Shown here: piece after piece, positions 1 to 9,370 of the stretch
How the letters are laid out: the number at the start of each line of letters is the position of its first letter
Position numbering within the stretch: the first letter of the stretch is position 1
Origin: Pedobacter sp.
GTDB taxonomy: Bacteria > Bacteroidota > Bacteroidia > Sphingobacteriales > Sphingobacteriaceae
Length of the DNA: 64,000 nt
Direction: 5' to 3'
NCBI GenBank assembly: GCA_031119475.1
Contig: JAVHXV010000001.1
Coordinates: forward strand, 793,116 to 857,115
Position numbers and translations under genes: made by a program
Notes under the pieces: model-generated
What the model saw: the letters and a program-made list of their open reading frames with translations, nothing else
What the model was told of the DNA's origin: nothing
Databases searched by the model: none

Positions 1-39
1 TGAGATGATGATGCAACTAATCAAGCTAAACAACTCAAC

Positions 40-933
40 TTAAACCCAATCTATTCCTTTTTTTAAGAGCGAAAGGGTTTTTTCTTCTTCGCTATTGGGA
101 TTAACCTGTGGGTTGTAGTGCCATTTGGCGGTTGGTGGAAGGCTCATCAAGATGCTTTCGATGCGTCCATTGGTTTCGAGTCCAAATTTGGTGCCTGCAT
201 CATAAACGAGGTTAAATTCGGCATAACGGCTCCTGCGCAGGTATTGCCACTCTTTTTGCTGTGTAGTAAATGCTTTGTCGCGGTTGCGTTCAATCAGTTC
301 CGTATATACCGGAAGAAAGGTATTTCCCACCGCTAGGGAGAATGCCAAAAGTTGATCAAAATCCAGTCCTGTATTTTCTGGCTTAAGTCTGTCGTAGAAA
401 ATCCCGCCTACCCCCCTGGTCTCTTCCCGATGTTTGATAAAGAAATAATCATCGGCCAGGGCCTTAAATTTGGGATAAAAAGCAGCATCGGATTGGTCGC
501 AGGTCTCCTTTAAACGATAATGGAAAAACCTGGCGTCTGTTGGGATTACATAATGGGGCGTCAGATCAATCCCCCCACCAAACCACCGCGTGTGTTCATC
601 CATCTCGAAATACCTGATGTTCATGTGGATGATCGGTACAAATGGGTTTTCAGGATGCATGACAATCGAAACACCCGTTGCAAAAAACTCATCACTCTCT
701 ACCTTAAACGCCTTTTTAATGGCTTCTGGCAATTGTCCATGGACAGCAGAAAAGTTAACCCCGCCCTTTTCTATCACATTGCCGTGCTGCATGATCCGGG
801 TACGTCCACCGCCACCCCCTTCACGCTGCCAAAGTTCTTCCTCAAATTGGGCCTTACCATCTGCCAGGACCAAACCAGTACAAATACGGTCTTGGATTTC
901 CTGATAAGCAGCGGATACTTGATTTCTGAACAT
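40..933 (-). CDS. hemF: Oxygen-dependent coproporphyrinogen III oxidase
   Basis: Cytoplasmic heme-pathway enzyme that oxidatively decarboxylates coproporphyrinogen III to protoporphyrinogen IX using O2. The 297-residue length is close to that of E. coli HemF and the family blocks are all visible: WQREGGGGGRTR (residues 35-46), a conserved His in IIHMNIRYF (about 103), FGGGIDLTPHY (118-128), RGVGGIF in the middle and SILMSLPPTAKWHY near the C-terminus. The ATG start gives a full-length N-terminus. It reads off the left edge of the window with a GTT-type repeat tract upstream and no obvious promoter box. An oxygen-dependent enzyme implies aerobic growth. Identification is secure. Confidence 0.97.
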   Translation of the reverse strand: MFRNQVSAAYQEIQDRICTGLVLADGKAQFEEELWQREGGGGGRTRIMQHGNVIEKGGVNFSAVHGQLPEAIKKAFKVESDEFFATGVSIVMHPENPFVPIIHMNIRYFEMDEHTRWFGGGIDLTPHYVIPTDARFFHYRLKETCDQSDAAFYPKFKALADDYFFIKHREETRGVGGIFYDRLKPENTGLDFDQLLAFSLAVGNTFLPVYTELIERNRDKAFTTQQKEWQYLRRSRYAEFNLVYDAGTKFGLETNGRIESILMSLPPTAKWHYNPQVNPNSEEEKTLSLLKKGIDWV

Positions 934-942
934 GGTAAAAGA

Positions 943-963
943 GTTGAAAGTTGAAAGTTGAAG
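943..963. repeat. GTTGAAA heptad repeat upstream of hemF
   Basis: Three consecutive 7-bp units (GTTGAAA, GTTGAAA, GTTGAAG) followed by decaying GTT-initial units to about 1000. It lies just upstream of the hemF start. The same heptad family recurs in other spacers of this window. Confidence 0.7.
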
Positions 964-1082
964 GTTAAACGTTGTAAGGTTTTAAGTTGTGCAGTAAAGT
1001 TAAAAATAAGGTTATTCAATACCTGATGAATGTTCAGATAGTACAATAGGATGACCTAAGATGGTTAATTGGTTAACTGCTT

Positions 1083-1131
1083 AACTGTTGAGTTGTTGAG
1101 TTGCTGAACTGAAAACTGTGAACTGAGAACT
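1083..1131 (-). repeat. Degenerate CAGTTCA heptad tract
   Basis: Read on the minus strand this is a run of 7-bp units such as GTTCTCA, GTTCACA and GTTTTCA. It lies directly downstream of the MFS gene stop codon, between it and hemF. It belongs to the same GTT-initial repeat family as the tracts at 943 and 37842. Confidence 0.6.
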
Positions 1132-1135
1132 GTAT

Positions 1136-2362
1136 CTAGTGTTCGATATAATTTAAATCCTTATTGAAGCTTTCCTTTAACCTGCTGAGTGCAAAAATAG
1201 CGATGCAGGTTAAAATAGCCATGACAATATAGGCAGCGGTGATATTACTATACTTTTGTGCCAGAAAGGCGAACAGAAAATTGATCGGTATCAGTGCGCC
1301 CCGTACAAAATTAGGTGCCGTGGTGGTAACGGTAGCACGGATGTTTGTACCAAACTGCTCGGCGGCAATGGTCACAAAAGTTGCCCAATAACCGACAGAA
1401 AAACCCATGAACAAACATAACCAGATAAAGCTACTGCCCGTTAACCCGTAGCTGCTCAGGTATACCACCACACTAATGGCCGACAGTACATGAAAGATAA
1501 ATACGGTCTTCCGCCGTGATTTAAGCACTTGAGCCAATAGTCCGGTCACCACATCGCCTATGGCAATGCCGAAATACGTAAACATGATACCTTTTCCAGC
1601 ATCCAATGTTTCGGTCGCCTTTAATTCCTGCCCAAATTCCCTGCACAAGGTAACAAGCACGCCTACAACGAACCAAAGCGGAATGCCGATCAGAATACAG
1701 TATAGGTATTTCAAAAAACGGTCCTTGTTGTTGAACAACATCAACATGTTTCCTTTGGCCACTTTTTCCTGTCCGGCAATCTGTTTGAACATGCCCGATT
1801 CGAATGTGCCCAACCTCAGCAAAAGCAAGAGTATACCCATGCCACCACCTACAAAATAAGATGTTTTCCAGGTATAAGCCTCATGTACGGTGGTTGCGGC
1901 TGCCGCTCCCAATAAACCAACGCCAGCCACGATCATGGTGCCATAACCACGTTTTTCCTTATCCATGGTTTCGGTGACCAAGGTAATCCCTGCGCCCAAT
2001 TCTCCTGCCAAGCCGATCCCGGCGATAAACCTGATCAGTGCATAACTGTTCACAGTAGTGGCAAACCCGTTGGCAATATTGGCCAGCGAATACAATAATA
2101 TCGATCCAAAAAGCACCTTTACACGACCTAATTTATCGCCCATAATCCCCCAGAGCAGTCCGCCAAGCAACAATCCGAACATTTGGCAATTGATGATGAA
2201 CATTCCATCAGCTTTCAGCTGATCAGCGCCTACTCCGATATCCGTGAGGCTTTCTACCCGCACCACAGAAAAGAGGACCAGGTCGTAGATGTCTACAAAA
2301 TAGCCCAAAGCAGCTACAATGACAATTAGGGCAACATTTCGGTTATTTGGTTGATCTTGCAT
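1136..2362 (-). CDS. MFS transporter, sugar-porter/metabolite-symporter type
   Basis: Inner-membrane secondary carrier of 408 residues with about 12 hydrophobic segments. The loop after TM2 carries GDKLGRVKV, the G-D-x-x-G-R-R-like MFS signature, and the segment RFIAGIGLAGELGAG matches TM4 of the sugar porter and metabolite:H+ symporter groups. The early Asp pair in VDIYDLV resembles acidic residues used for proton coupling. Substrate cannot be read from sequence. It is followed by hemF on the same strand about 200 bp away, with repeats between, so cotranscription is uncertain. Confidence 0.85.
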   Translation of the reverse strand: MQDQPNNRNVALIVIVAALGYFVDIYDLVLFSVVRVESLTDIGVGADQLKADGMFIINCQMFGLLLGGLLWGIMGDKLGRVKVLFGSILLYSLANIANGFATTVNSYALIRFIAGIGLAGELGAGITLVTETMDKEKRGYGTMIVAGVGLLGAAAATTVHEAYTWKTSYFVGGGMGILLLLLRLGTFESGMFKQIAGQEKVAKGNMLMLFNNKDRFLKYLYCILIGIPLWFVVGVLVTLCREFGQELKATETLDAGKGIMFTYFGIAIGDVVTGLLAQVLKSRRKTVFIFHVLSAISVVVYLSSYGLTGSSFIWLCLFMGFSVGYWATFVTIAAEQFGTNIRATVTTTAPNFVRGALIPINFLFAFLAQKYSNITAAYIVMAILTCIAIFALSRLKESFNKDLNYIEH

Positions 2363-2601
2363 CAGTCGATAATTTAAGGCGTTAAACTAACAAAAAAACT
2401 AACAAGCTGCAATATGGCACCTGTGTAATCGATAATTGTCTCGCATGAAGTAAATTTTTTAGGCTTCAGGTCCACACCAAGTCTGCCAAGCCTCTCTCAA
2501 CACTGTTTCAAGGATTAACTTTACAGCAAACATCTTCACCAGATCGTCTAACTTTAATTTTAGCTTTTACCTTTCAATAGTATTGTTGATATTTAACCAT
2601 C

Positions 2602-3087
2602 ATGATGGTTTCAGAACGCACCCTTAAATGGGCCCTTTGTTTATACCCACCGCTCCTATTTCAGCGGATCTGGGTCAAAAGGTTTCTCCCTGGATTCAGG
2701 GGCGTAGAGGTAAAGATCAGCAATAGTTTTTTGAACCGTAATTATAATGGGTCCATTTTTGGAGGGACAATCTACGCTGCTACCGATCCTTTTTATGCAA
2801 TCTTGTTTGACCAGCTGATGCAACAACGGGGATTTAAGGTCCGCGTATGGCTAAAAAGTGCTTCGATCCAGTACCTTAAGCCCGGAATGAGCACCCTAAA
2901 TTTTACGCTGATCATTAGCGATGAGATGATAGCCGAAGCAGAAAGCGCACTGAAGCATGAAGGCAAGTTTATCAAAGCATACCCAATGGAATTGTATGAT
3001 GCGAAAGGGGTGCTCTGTGCCAAAGTCATGAACGAAGTCTACTTAAGGAACAAATTTCCGGGGGAGCAACAAAAAGTAGCGATTTAA
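2602..3087 (+). CDS. DUF4442 hotdog-fold (thioesterase-like) protein
   Basis: A 161-residue protein of the DUF4442 type, a relative of the hotdog acyl-CoA thioesterase fold. The supporting features are the central NGSIFGGTIYAATDPFYA stretch (about residues 50-67), followed by a KVRVWLKSASIQYLKPG strand pair typical of PaaI-like hotdog proteins. No transmembrane segment is clear, though the N-terminal 30 residues are amphipathic. It starts at 2602 (ATG ATG; the second ATG is equally possible). The AlbA_2 gene follows after 13 bp, so they are probably cotranscribed. The substrate is unknown. Confidence 0.75.
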   Translation: MMVSERTLKWALCLYPPLLFQRIWVKRFLPGFRGVEVKISNSFLNRNYNGSIFGGTIYAATDPFYAILFDQLMQQRGFKVRVWLKSASIQYLKPGMSTLNFTLIISDEMIAEAESALKHEGKFIKAYPMELYDAKGVLCAKVMNEVYLRNKFPGEQQKVAI

Positions 3088-3100
3088 TTAACATCGGCAT

Positions 3101-3730
3101 ATGCATATCAAAAAATTAATTTTGGGTGGAGAAAATGTACGCCTTGATTTCAAAAAGACCATCAGCAATGCCGCTAAAATAGCAAAAACACTCGTTGCCT
3201 TTGCCAACAACCAGGGCGGCCAACTGCTGATCGGCGTAGCTGATGACGGAACGATCAAAGGGGTAAAAGGCGAGGATGAGGAGCGTTACATGATCAATAA
3301 AGCCGCGCATGTATATTGTAAACCGGCGATCGAGCCCAATTTTGAAGAAATTTATGTAGACGATAAACTGGTCTTGGTAGTAGATATTCCAAAAAGCGAC
3401 ATCAAACCGCATTATGCACTGGATGAAAACCAAAAATGGTGGGTCTATTTTAGGGTGAAAGATAAAAGTGTGCTAGCTACCAAAATATTGGTAGATGTAT
3501 TAAAGGAAGGAAACAAAGATATGGGCCAGCTCATTACCTATACCGATCAGGAAAGAAAACTGCTCCAATATCTTGAAGAACATGGACGCATTACCTTAAA
3601 GGAGTTTAGCAAATTAACGAGGAGCGCCTATAAAAAGGCGCAAAAGATTATCGTCAGCCTGATCTTATCCGGCGTACTCTTGCCACATATCTCTGAAAAG
3701 GAAGAATATTTTACGGCATCGGACAGCTGA
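3101..3730 (+). CDS. AlbA_2 (Schlafen-type) domain DNA-binding protein
   Basis: A 209-residue predicted cytosolic protein. Residues about 10-125 form an AlbA_2/Schlafen AAA_4 domain, recognised by AKTLVAFANNQGGQLLIGV followed by DDGTIKGV, the usual glycine-rich turn. The C-terminal 70 residues look like a winged helix (LLQYLEEHGRITLKEFSKLT). Such proteins are generally taken for transcription regulators or nucleic-acid-binding proteins, and no ATPase motif is visible here. It lies 13 bp downstream of the DUF4442 gene. A defence role was considered but nothing around it supports one. Confidence 0.8.
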   Translation: MHIKKLILGGENVRLDFKKTISNAAKIAKTLVAFANNQGGQLLIGVADDGTIKGVKGEDEERYMINKAAHVYCKPAIEPNFEEIYVDDKLVLVVDIPKSDIKPHYALDENQKWWVYFRVKDKSVLATKILVDVLKEGNKDMGQLITYTDQERKLLQYLEEHGRITLKEFSKLTRSAYKKAQKIIVSLILSGVLLPHISEKEEYFTASDS

Positions 3731-3736
3731 TTCGAT

Positions 3737-3802
3737 GTTTGGTTGTTTGGTTGTTTAGTGAATTATAAAAGTTGTAAGGTTGAAAAGTTTTAAGGTTCAA
3801 AC
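3737..3802. repeat. GTTTGGTT and GTTGNAAG octad repeats
   Basis: Two short tracts in the 160-bp spacer before the MATE gene. The first is 8-bp GTTTGGTT units at 3737-3758. The second is GTT-initial octads (GTTGTAAG, GTTGAAAA, GTTTTAAG, GTTCAAAC) at 3771-3802. They resemble the other intergenic tracts of the window. Confidence 0.55.
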
Positions 3803-3890
3803 GTAACGAGTCGATCTCAAATAGAATAACCAATTATCGACCAGTAGCTATTGACGATCAGCGATCCGCTAAAAACCCTTATCTTGCGGC

Positions 3891-5258
3891 ATGTTTCAGG
3901 AGTTCATCAGCAAATACAAACCTTATTATAAAGAGAATTTAACCCTTGCCCTTCCTATCATGGTTTCGCAGCTGGGGCACATGGCAGTGCATTTTGCTGA
4001 TAGTGCCATTGTGGGCCAGTTTGCGGGGAAGACCCAATTGGCGGCAGTTTCACTGGTGAACAGCCTATTTACAATCGTAATGATCATCGGAATAGGGATT
4101 TCTTATGGGCTGACCCCGCTGATTGCCAAAGAAAATGGCAGTAAAAATCACCATGAATGTGGCAAGCTACTTTCGAATAGCCTGATTATTAATTTGGTTA
4201 CCGGCCTCACACTTTACGCCGTGATCCATTTCGGAACTTTAGCCATGATCGATCATTTAGGACAATCGGAATCAGTGGTTTTTTATGCCAAGCCCTACCT
4301 CAACTATTTGTCGATATCGATTATACCATTGCTTATCTTTCAGACATTTAAGCAATTTACAGAAGGCCTGGGTTTTACCTTACAGGCCATGCTGATTTCG
4401 GTAGTGGGCAATGTACTGAATATACTCCTGGGGATTATCCTGGTTAAAGGCATGTTCGGCATCGCCCCTATGGGAGTCAAGGGCGTTGGCATCAGCACGC
4501 TCGTAGACCGGACATTAATGGCTGTTGTCATGATGACATATGTGCTTCAATCCAACAATTTTAAGCAATACCTGAAGAGATTCAGTTTGTTTGCTGCAGA
4601 TTGGGTCAGGAGTATCCAGATCTTAAAAATCGGGGCGCCTGTAGCCATGCAGTATTTCTTCGAGATCAGTGCATTTAGTGGTGCAGTCGTATTGATCGGT
4701 ACCATCGGCATTGCCGAACAGGCTGCACATCAGATTGCCATTACACTTGCGGCAACAACCTATATGGTGGCAAGCGGTATTGCTGCTGCAGCGACCATTA
4801 AAACAGGCAACAATTATGGCAGCCAATCTTTTGTAGCCCTTCGGCGGTCCGCAATTGCAAGCTACCACGTCGTGTTATTGTTCATGTCTTGTACAGCTAT
4901 ATTGTTTATAAGCGCAAGTACCTTACTGCCGCATATTTTCATCAGTGACCCAGCCGTGGTGCGCATCGCAGCCCAATTGCTGATTATTGCCGGCTTGTTC
5001 CAGCTTTTTGATGGCACCCAGGTAGTTGGACTTGGTGTATTGCGCGGTATCGGCGATGTCAATATCCCAACTTTTATCACTTTTCTATCCTACTGGATTT
5101 TTGGTATACCCTTAGGCTATTTCCTGGGAATCTACCTTAAAATTGGTGTAACCGGTATCTGGTACGGCCTAACTTTCGGCTTGTTAGCCGCTTCTATCCT
5201 ACTGTTCTTCAGGTTTCAACAACGCACAAAAATCCTAGTGGCGAAAACTCTTAACTAG
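3891..5258 (+). CDS. MATE family multidrug/toxin efflux transporter
   Basis: Inner-membrane drug or cation exporter (Na+ or H+ antiporter) of 455 residues with about 12 transmembrane segments arranged as two homologous halves. The N-terminal half begins with ALPIMVSQLGHMAVHFADSA, typical of the NorM group, and the second half begins near residue 240 with KIGAPVAMQYFFEISAFS. It is full length. Its TAG stop codon is the first half-site of the Fur-like palindrome controlling the next operon, so the two are packed without a spacer. A near-consensus -7 box TATCTTGC lies just ahead of the start. The substrate cannot be inferred. Confidence 0.92.
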   Translation: MFQEFISKYKPYYKENLTLALPIMVSQLGHMAVHFADSAIVGQFAGKTQLAAVSLVNSLFTIVMIIGIGISYGLTPLIAKENGSKNHHECGKLLSNSLIINLVTGLTLYAVIHFGTLAMIDHLGQSESVVFYAKPYLNYLSISIIPLLIFQTFKQFTEGLGFTLQAMLISVVGNVLNILLGIILVKGMFGIAPMGVKGVGISTLVDRTLMAVVMMTYVLQSNNFKQYLKRFSLFAADWVRSIQILKIGAPVAMQYFFEISAFSGAVVLIGTIGIAEQAAHQIAITLAATTYMVASGIAAAATIKTGNNYGSQSFVALRRSAIASYHVVLLFMSCTAILFISASTLLPHIFISDPAVVRIAAQLLIIAGLFQLFDGTQVVGLGVLRGIGDVNIPTFITFLSYWIFGIPLGYFLGIYLKIGVTGIWYGLTFGLLAASILLFFRFQQRTKILVAKTLN

Positions 5259-5268
5259 AATTATTCTA
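5256..5268. promoter_or_regulatory. Fur-box-like palindrome (box 1)
   Basis: The perfect inverted repeat TAGAAT-T-ATTCTA followed by AATAA has the 6-1-6/7-1-7 architecture of ferric-uptake-regulator boxes. It lies about 60 bp upstream of the TonB receptor start. A candidate -7 box (CAACTTTG, 5299-5306) lies between it and box 2. Fur binding is inferred. Confidence 0.55.
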
Positions 5269-5312
5269 AATAACTTGCAATTCAAGGAGAAGATTTGCAA
5301 CTTTGCGCTCTA

Positions 5313-5329
5313 TTAAGAATTAGTCTAAG
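5313..5329. promoter_or_regulatory. Imperfect Fur-box-like palindrome (box 2)
   Basis: TTAAGAAT-T-AGTCTAAG is a degenerate copy of box 1 (5 of 7 half-site positions pair) abutting the TTG start codon at 5330. A repressor bound here would block the transcription start region. Confidence 0.4.
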
Positions 5330-8032
5330 TTGAAACAGTTCGTACTTTTATTGCTTTTGCTGCTGATCTTTGGACAGGCCGATGCCCAAAATGTCGTTAT
5401 TCAAGGAAAGGTTGTTGATGAGAGAAATCAGCCTCTTTCCTACTCTTCGGTCACTTTATTGAATCTACAACGTTCTATTTTTGCCGACAGTCTGGGCAAT
5501 TTCAGCTTTACGGTACCCACAAGAACCAACTTTAGTACTTACAATCTTCGGATCAGCAGTGTGGGTAAAAAGACGATGGAAATTTCCCTTTCTCCCGATC
5601 AATTGTCGACCATACAGCTCATCAAATTGGCCGATCTGAGCCTCACCTTAAAAGAAGTAGAAGTTAACCAGCTGCGTAGCGCGCAAAATTCCAATTCCTC
5701 CATCCTCTTTAATCGACAGGCCATAGAACAGGTACAAGCTTTTAGTCTGGCCGACATCCTGAACAATCTTCCTGGAAAAAAATTAACTCCACCAGACCTG
5801 CAATCGCCTCAGAACATTACCCTCAGAAGCGAAGCCAAAGGCATACAGGCGCTCAGTAACGCATTGGGCATTGCCATTATTATGGATGATATCCAACTGT
5901 CTAACAATGCCAATATGCAAAGCCGAAATGTTGGCAAATGGGGCGTTGGCGGAGGGGCCATTTCCAGTCCGACATTCGGCAGTTTTGATGTAGCCTTTGG
6001 TGGCCTGGATCTGCGCGACATTCCGACCGATAATATTGAAAGCATTGAAGTGATTACGGGGGTCGCACCGGCAAAGTATGGTGATCTAACCGATGGCGCG
6101 GTGATCATTAACCGTCAGGCTGGCCAAACACCTTATCAGTTTAGTACGAGGATCAATGGGGGCTCTACCAACTTTTCGTTATCCAAAGGTTTTAAGCTCA
6201 ATCGTAAGTGGGGAGCAATCAATATTGGCGTCAACTATTTGAACTCAAATGAAAATCCAAGTGATAAAACTAAGGTTTATGACCGGGCAAGTACGAATGT
6301 GATGTGGACCAGTTATCCATTTAAGGGGATAAAAAATACGCTATCGGTTGATTACAATACAAAAATAGACAATGTTAAGCAAGATCCGGATGATGGTTTT
6401 GATTTCAGGACCTATGCCAAATCAAGAAATCTGAGTATCAGCAACAGAACTGCAATCACTTTAAATCATCCCATTGCCAAATCCATCAACTTCAGCATCA
6501 GCTATAGTGGTGGAAATCAAGAAACCTACAACCAACGCTACATCAACGGCTATCCGGAAGGAATTTCTGATAAAGATGTGGCGAACCAGATTTACGAGGG
6601 CTATTTTATCCCAGGAAATTATACTGCGGTAGAACACATCAAGGGCAATCCGATGAACATCAATGGCAACGTCAGCCTAGCTAATGAAGTCTACACAGGA
6701 AAGCTGCTCCACCAGCTGAGCATTGGTGCAAATACTTATTTCAGCAAAAATAATGGAGAAGGTGTGATCGTTGATCCTACTAAGCCACGATGGGCGAATA
6801 CGCGCTATCAGAACGATCGTCCATATGATTTCGAAAGCCTTCCTGATGTTTTCAACTATGGACTTTATGTTCAGGACCAGTTCAAGTTTAAGCTGTTCAA
6901 TCGGGAAATGAGCATCAATCCGGGGATCCGTTATGATGTACAGAATTCACAGGGCTTTCTACAGCCCCGGATCAACGCGAGATATGGAATTGCGAAGGAT
7001 GTGCAGCTAACGATGGCCTATGGCATGTCTACCAAAGGCCCGACCCTCGCCCATCGTTATCCTGCGCCAACATACATTGATCTCGTGCTCCTGAACAAAT
7101 ACACCGGCAATGTAAACGAAAGCATCGTGCTGTTCTATACGGACAAGATCATTGCCGACAACAGCGAGTTGAAATCAAGCCAATCCAACCAGCTTGAATT
7201 GGGCCTACAAGTGAACAAGCGATTGTTCACAACTTCAATCTTTGGCTATTTTAAGGATAATTTTAATGGTTTTAGCAACAATACCCAATATCGAACTTAT
7301 TCGATGCCCCAGTTCGATTATACCTTTGTACCAAGTGGAAGACCGATTGTGACGCCAAATGGACTTTACACCAATCGTTATGTGAGTATAAGCACGGTAG
7401 GAAACGACCTGAGTTCAAAAAATTATGGCCTCGAATGGGGTGTTTCATTGAAAAAGATAGCCGCTATACAGACCAGCTTCGACATCAATACCTCATTTAG
7501 TTACAGCACTTATCATAATGCCGCTACCCGGATCGTGCCCGCAAGCCAGAATAACATCGACTTGGGCAAAAAAGCCTGGTTTGCCATTTACCCAGCTAAT
7601 AATTATCAAGATTGGAACCTGATGAGCCGTGTGAGTACGAGCACACATATCCCCAAATTGGGATTTGTGGTAAACCTTTTGGCAGATATTGCCTGGCAGA
7701 CCGTAAGCAAAACTGATTACAGTAGCCAAATTCCGATTGCCTATATGGATCGATACCTTAACCGCTACGAAATTACTGCCTTCGATCCCAAAAATGCTGA
7801 TTATGGGCATCTTGCCCTGAGTTCTTTGGCCAATAGCAAATCCAAGCTTCCCTTTTCTTATGTAAACATGTCATTGCGCATTGCAAAAGAAATCAAGCAA
7901 AAAATCAGGATAGCGGTTAACGCCTATAATTTCCTGAACATCAGATATAGATATTATAACCCAGATAACAATTCCGTTTCAACCTACTCCTACCCAACAA
8001 GTGTTGGTGCGGAGCTATCCATTAAATTTTAG
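5330..8032 (+). CDS. TonB-dependent outer membrane receptor with carboxypeptidase-regulatory-like N-domain
   Basis: Outer-membrane active-transport receptor of 900 residues. It has a signal peptide ending ADAQ (residue about 19), then a CarboxypepD_reg-like beta-sandwich (VVIQGKVVDERNQPLSYSS, about 22-105), a plug with the GVAPAKYGDLTDGAV motif (about 245-260) and a C-terminal beta-barrel ending in aromatic-rich SIKF. No in-frame ATG precedes the signal peptide; the start is TTG at 5330 followed by AAA CAG. It is the first gene of a four-gene operon (spacings 5, 1 and 3 bp). The Fur-like boxes upstream suggest an iron-related ligand, which is inference. It is not of the SusC type (no SusD partner). 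Confidence 0.92.
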   Translation: MKQFVLLLLLLLIFGQADAQNVVIQGKVVDERNQPLSYSSVTLLNLQRSIFADSLGNFSFTVPTRTNFSTYNLRISSVGKKTMEISLSPDQLSTIQLIKLADLSLTLKEVEVNQLRSAQNSNSSILFNRQAIEQVQAFSLADILNNLPGKKLTPPDLQSPQNITLRSEAKGIQALSNALGIAIIMDDIQLSNNANMQSRNVGKWGVGGGAISSPTFGSFDVAFGGLDLRDIPTDNIESIEVITGVAPAKYGDLTDGAVIINRQAGQTPYQFSTRINGGSTNFSLSKGFKLNRKWGAINIGVNYLNSNENPSDKTKVYDRASTNVMWTSYPFKGIKNTLSVDYNTKIDNVKQDPDDGFDFRTYAKSRNLSISNRTAITLNHPIAKSINFSISYSGGNQETYNQRYINGYPEGISDKDVANQIYEGYFIPGNYTAVEHIKGNPMNINGNVSLANEVYTGKLLHQLSIGANTYFSKNNGEGVIVDPTKPRWANTRYQNDRPYDFESLPDVFNYGLYVQDQFKFKLFNREMSINPGIRYDVQNSQGFLQPRINARYGIAKDVQLTMAYGMSTKGPTLAHRYPAPTYIDLVLLNKYTGNVNESIVLFYTDKIIADNSELKSSQSNQLELGLQVNKRLFTTSIFGYFKDNFNGFSNNTQYRTYSMPQFDYTFVPSGRPIVTPNGLYTNRYVSISTVGNDLSSKNYGLEWGVSLKKIAAIQTSFDINTSFSYSTYHNAATRIVPASQNNIDLGKKAWFAIYPANNYQDWNLMSRVSTSTHIPKLGFVVNLLADIAWQTVSKTDYSSQIPIAYMDRYLNRYEITAFDPKNADYGHLALSSLANSKSKLPFSYVNMSLRIAKEIKQKIRIAVNAYNFLNIRYRYYNPDNNSVSTYSYPTSVGAELSIKF

Positions 8033-8037
8033 AACAC

Positions 8038-9369
8038 ATGAAAAAACACCTACTCGTACTAGCCGCATGCCTCTTAAGCTTGGCAGCTTGCAAAAAAGAC
8101 AGGCTTGATGAAGTGCAGCCCATCCAGGCCACCTTCCAATTGAATTATACGACCGCCGTAAAGGACCTTGGCCTTCCATTGGCCAATGCTGAAATCAAAT
8201 TGACCAATAAGCTTGATGGAAAAGTAAACACGGCGAAATCAAATGCCAATGGTGTCGTTGTCTTCGAAAGCATTACGCCCGGCAACTATAGTGCCGTAGC
8301 CAGCTTGACCATTTCTGCTGCAGACTATAGCAATTTGACAGGTACAGTTGTTGCACAGGATATTGTTTTCAACGCCAGTTTGGAAGCCAATATCGTTGCT
8401 GGAGCAGGTACAATGCAACTGACCCTGCAATCTGGAAAATTGGGCGATTGGGTAATCAAGCAGGTGTATTACGGTGGATCAAGTTCTTCAAATGGTGCAC
8501 TTTTCAGGGACCAGTTCCTGGAAATCTACAATAACTCTACCGAAGTATTGTATGCCGATAGTCTTTACATTGCGCTAATCTATGGCAAAAACACAAAAGT
8601 ATCAGGTGTAGATGTAACCCAACCTGCTTTTCAGTCAAATGGCCAGTACAACTGGACAAATTCCATCAACATGAATGTGCCGAACGCCAATACGGATTAC
8701 ATTTACATCAAGTCGCTCCTGATGATTCCCGGAACAGGAAAAAAATATCCTGTACAGCCTGGGAGCAGCATCATCATTGCCCAAAATGCCTTGAACCACA
8801 AAGCGTCTTATACAGGTTCAGATGGAAAAGCATATGCCGTAAAACAGCCTGAACTCACAATTGACCTGAGTGGCGCTGATTTTGAGACCTACTATGGTGA
8901 TGTACCGGGAGTTAACCCATTAGGTTCCGATGTTGACAATCCACTTGTCGCGAACGTAAAGGTGTTGATGACCGACGATCGTGACATGATCCTGAACAAC
9001 AATGGTTATGAAGGAATTGCCATTTTCAAGATGAAGACTGATCCGATGAACCTTCCGGGATTTGCAGCGCCAGATACCAAAACCATTACCAGCGCAACCA
9101 TTTTATATAAGCAATTGCCAATTGGGCAGGTGCTTGATGCGGTTGATATTGCACACACCACACCGGCCAGCCGTGCAGCAAAACGCATGCCCGACCCAAT
9201 TGATGCCGGGTTTACCTTTACCCAGGGTGGTGCCTATTCGTCGCAATCTGTGATCCGCAAAACAAGCAAGACCGTTAACGGAAGAAGGATCCTGAAAGAC
9301 ACCAATAACTCTACCAACGATTTTGATTACCTCACGATTGCAGACCCTACAAAGACCGTTTTTAAGTAA
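8038..9369 (+). CDS. DUF4876 surface/periplasmic lipoprotein
   Basis: A 443-residue lipoprotein: MKKHLLVLAACLLSLAAC ends in a lipobox (LAAC), followed by KKDR. Residues about 30-120 resemble a carboxypeptidase-regulatory beta-sandwich, and the remainder matches the DUF4876 family by its LEIYNNSTEVLYADSLYIAL stretch. DUF4876 proteins accompany TonB receptors in Bacteroidota, so a surface ligand-capture role analogous to SusD- or HmuY-like lipoproteins is reasonable but unproven. It starts 5 bp after the receptor stop, and its TAA stop is separated by one base from the next gene's TTG start, so translational coupling is likely. Confidence 0.85.
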   Translation: MKKHLLVLAACLLSLAACKKDRLDEVQPIQATFQLNYTTAVKDLGLPLANAEIKLTNKLDGKVNTAKSNANGVVVFESITPGNYSAVASLTISAADYSNLTGTVVAQDIVFNASLEANIVAGAGTMQLTLQSGKLGDWVIKQVYYGGSSSSNGALFRDQFLEIYNNSTEVLYADSLYIALIYGKNTKVSGVDVTQPAFQSNGQYNWTNSINMNVPNANTDYIYIKSLLMIPGTGKKYPVQPGSSIIIAQNALNHKASYTGSDGKAYAVKQPELTIDLSGADFETYYGDVPGVNPLGSDVDNPLVANVKVLMTDDRDMILNNNGYEGIAIFKMKTDPMNLPGFAAPDTKTITSATILYKQLPIGQVLDAVDIAHTTPASRAAKRMPDPIDAGFTFTQGGAYSSQSVIRKTSKTVNGRRILKDTNNSTNDFDYLTIADPTKTVFK

Positions 9370-9370
9370 A

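Noticed and set aside
520..954. Plus-strand frame of 144 codons across hemF
   Set aside because: Antisense to a complete hemF with all conserved motifs.
3101..3730. AlbA_2 (Schlafen-type) gene as part of a defence island
   Set aside because: Its neighbours are a hotdog protein and a MATE exporter; no nuclease, toxin or signalling partner is visible.
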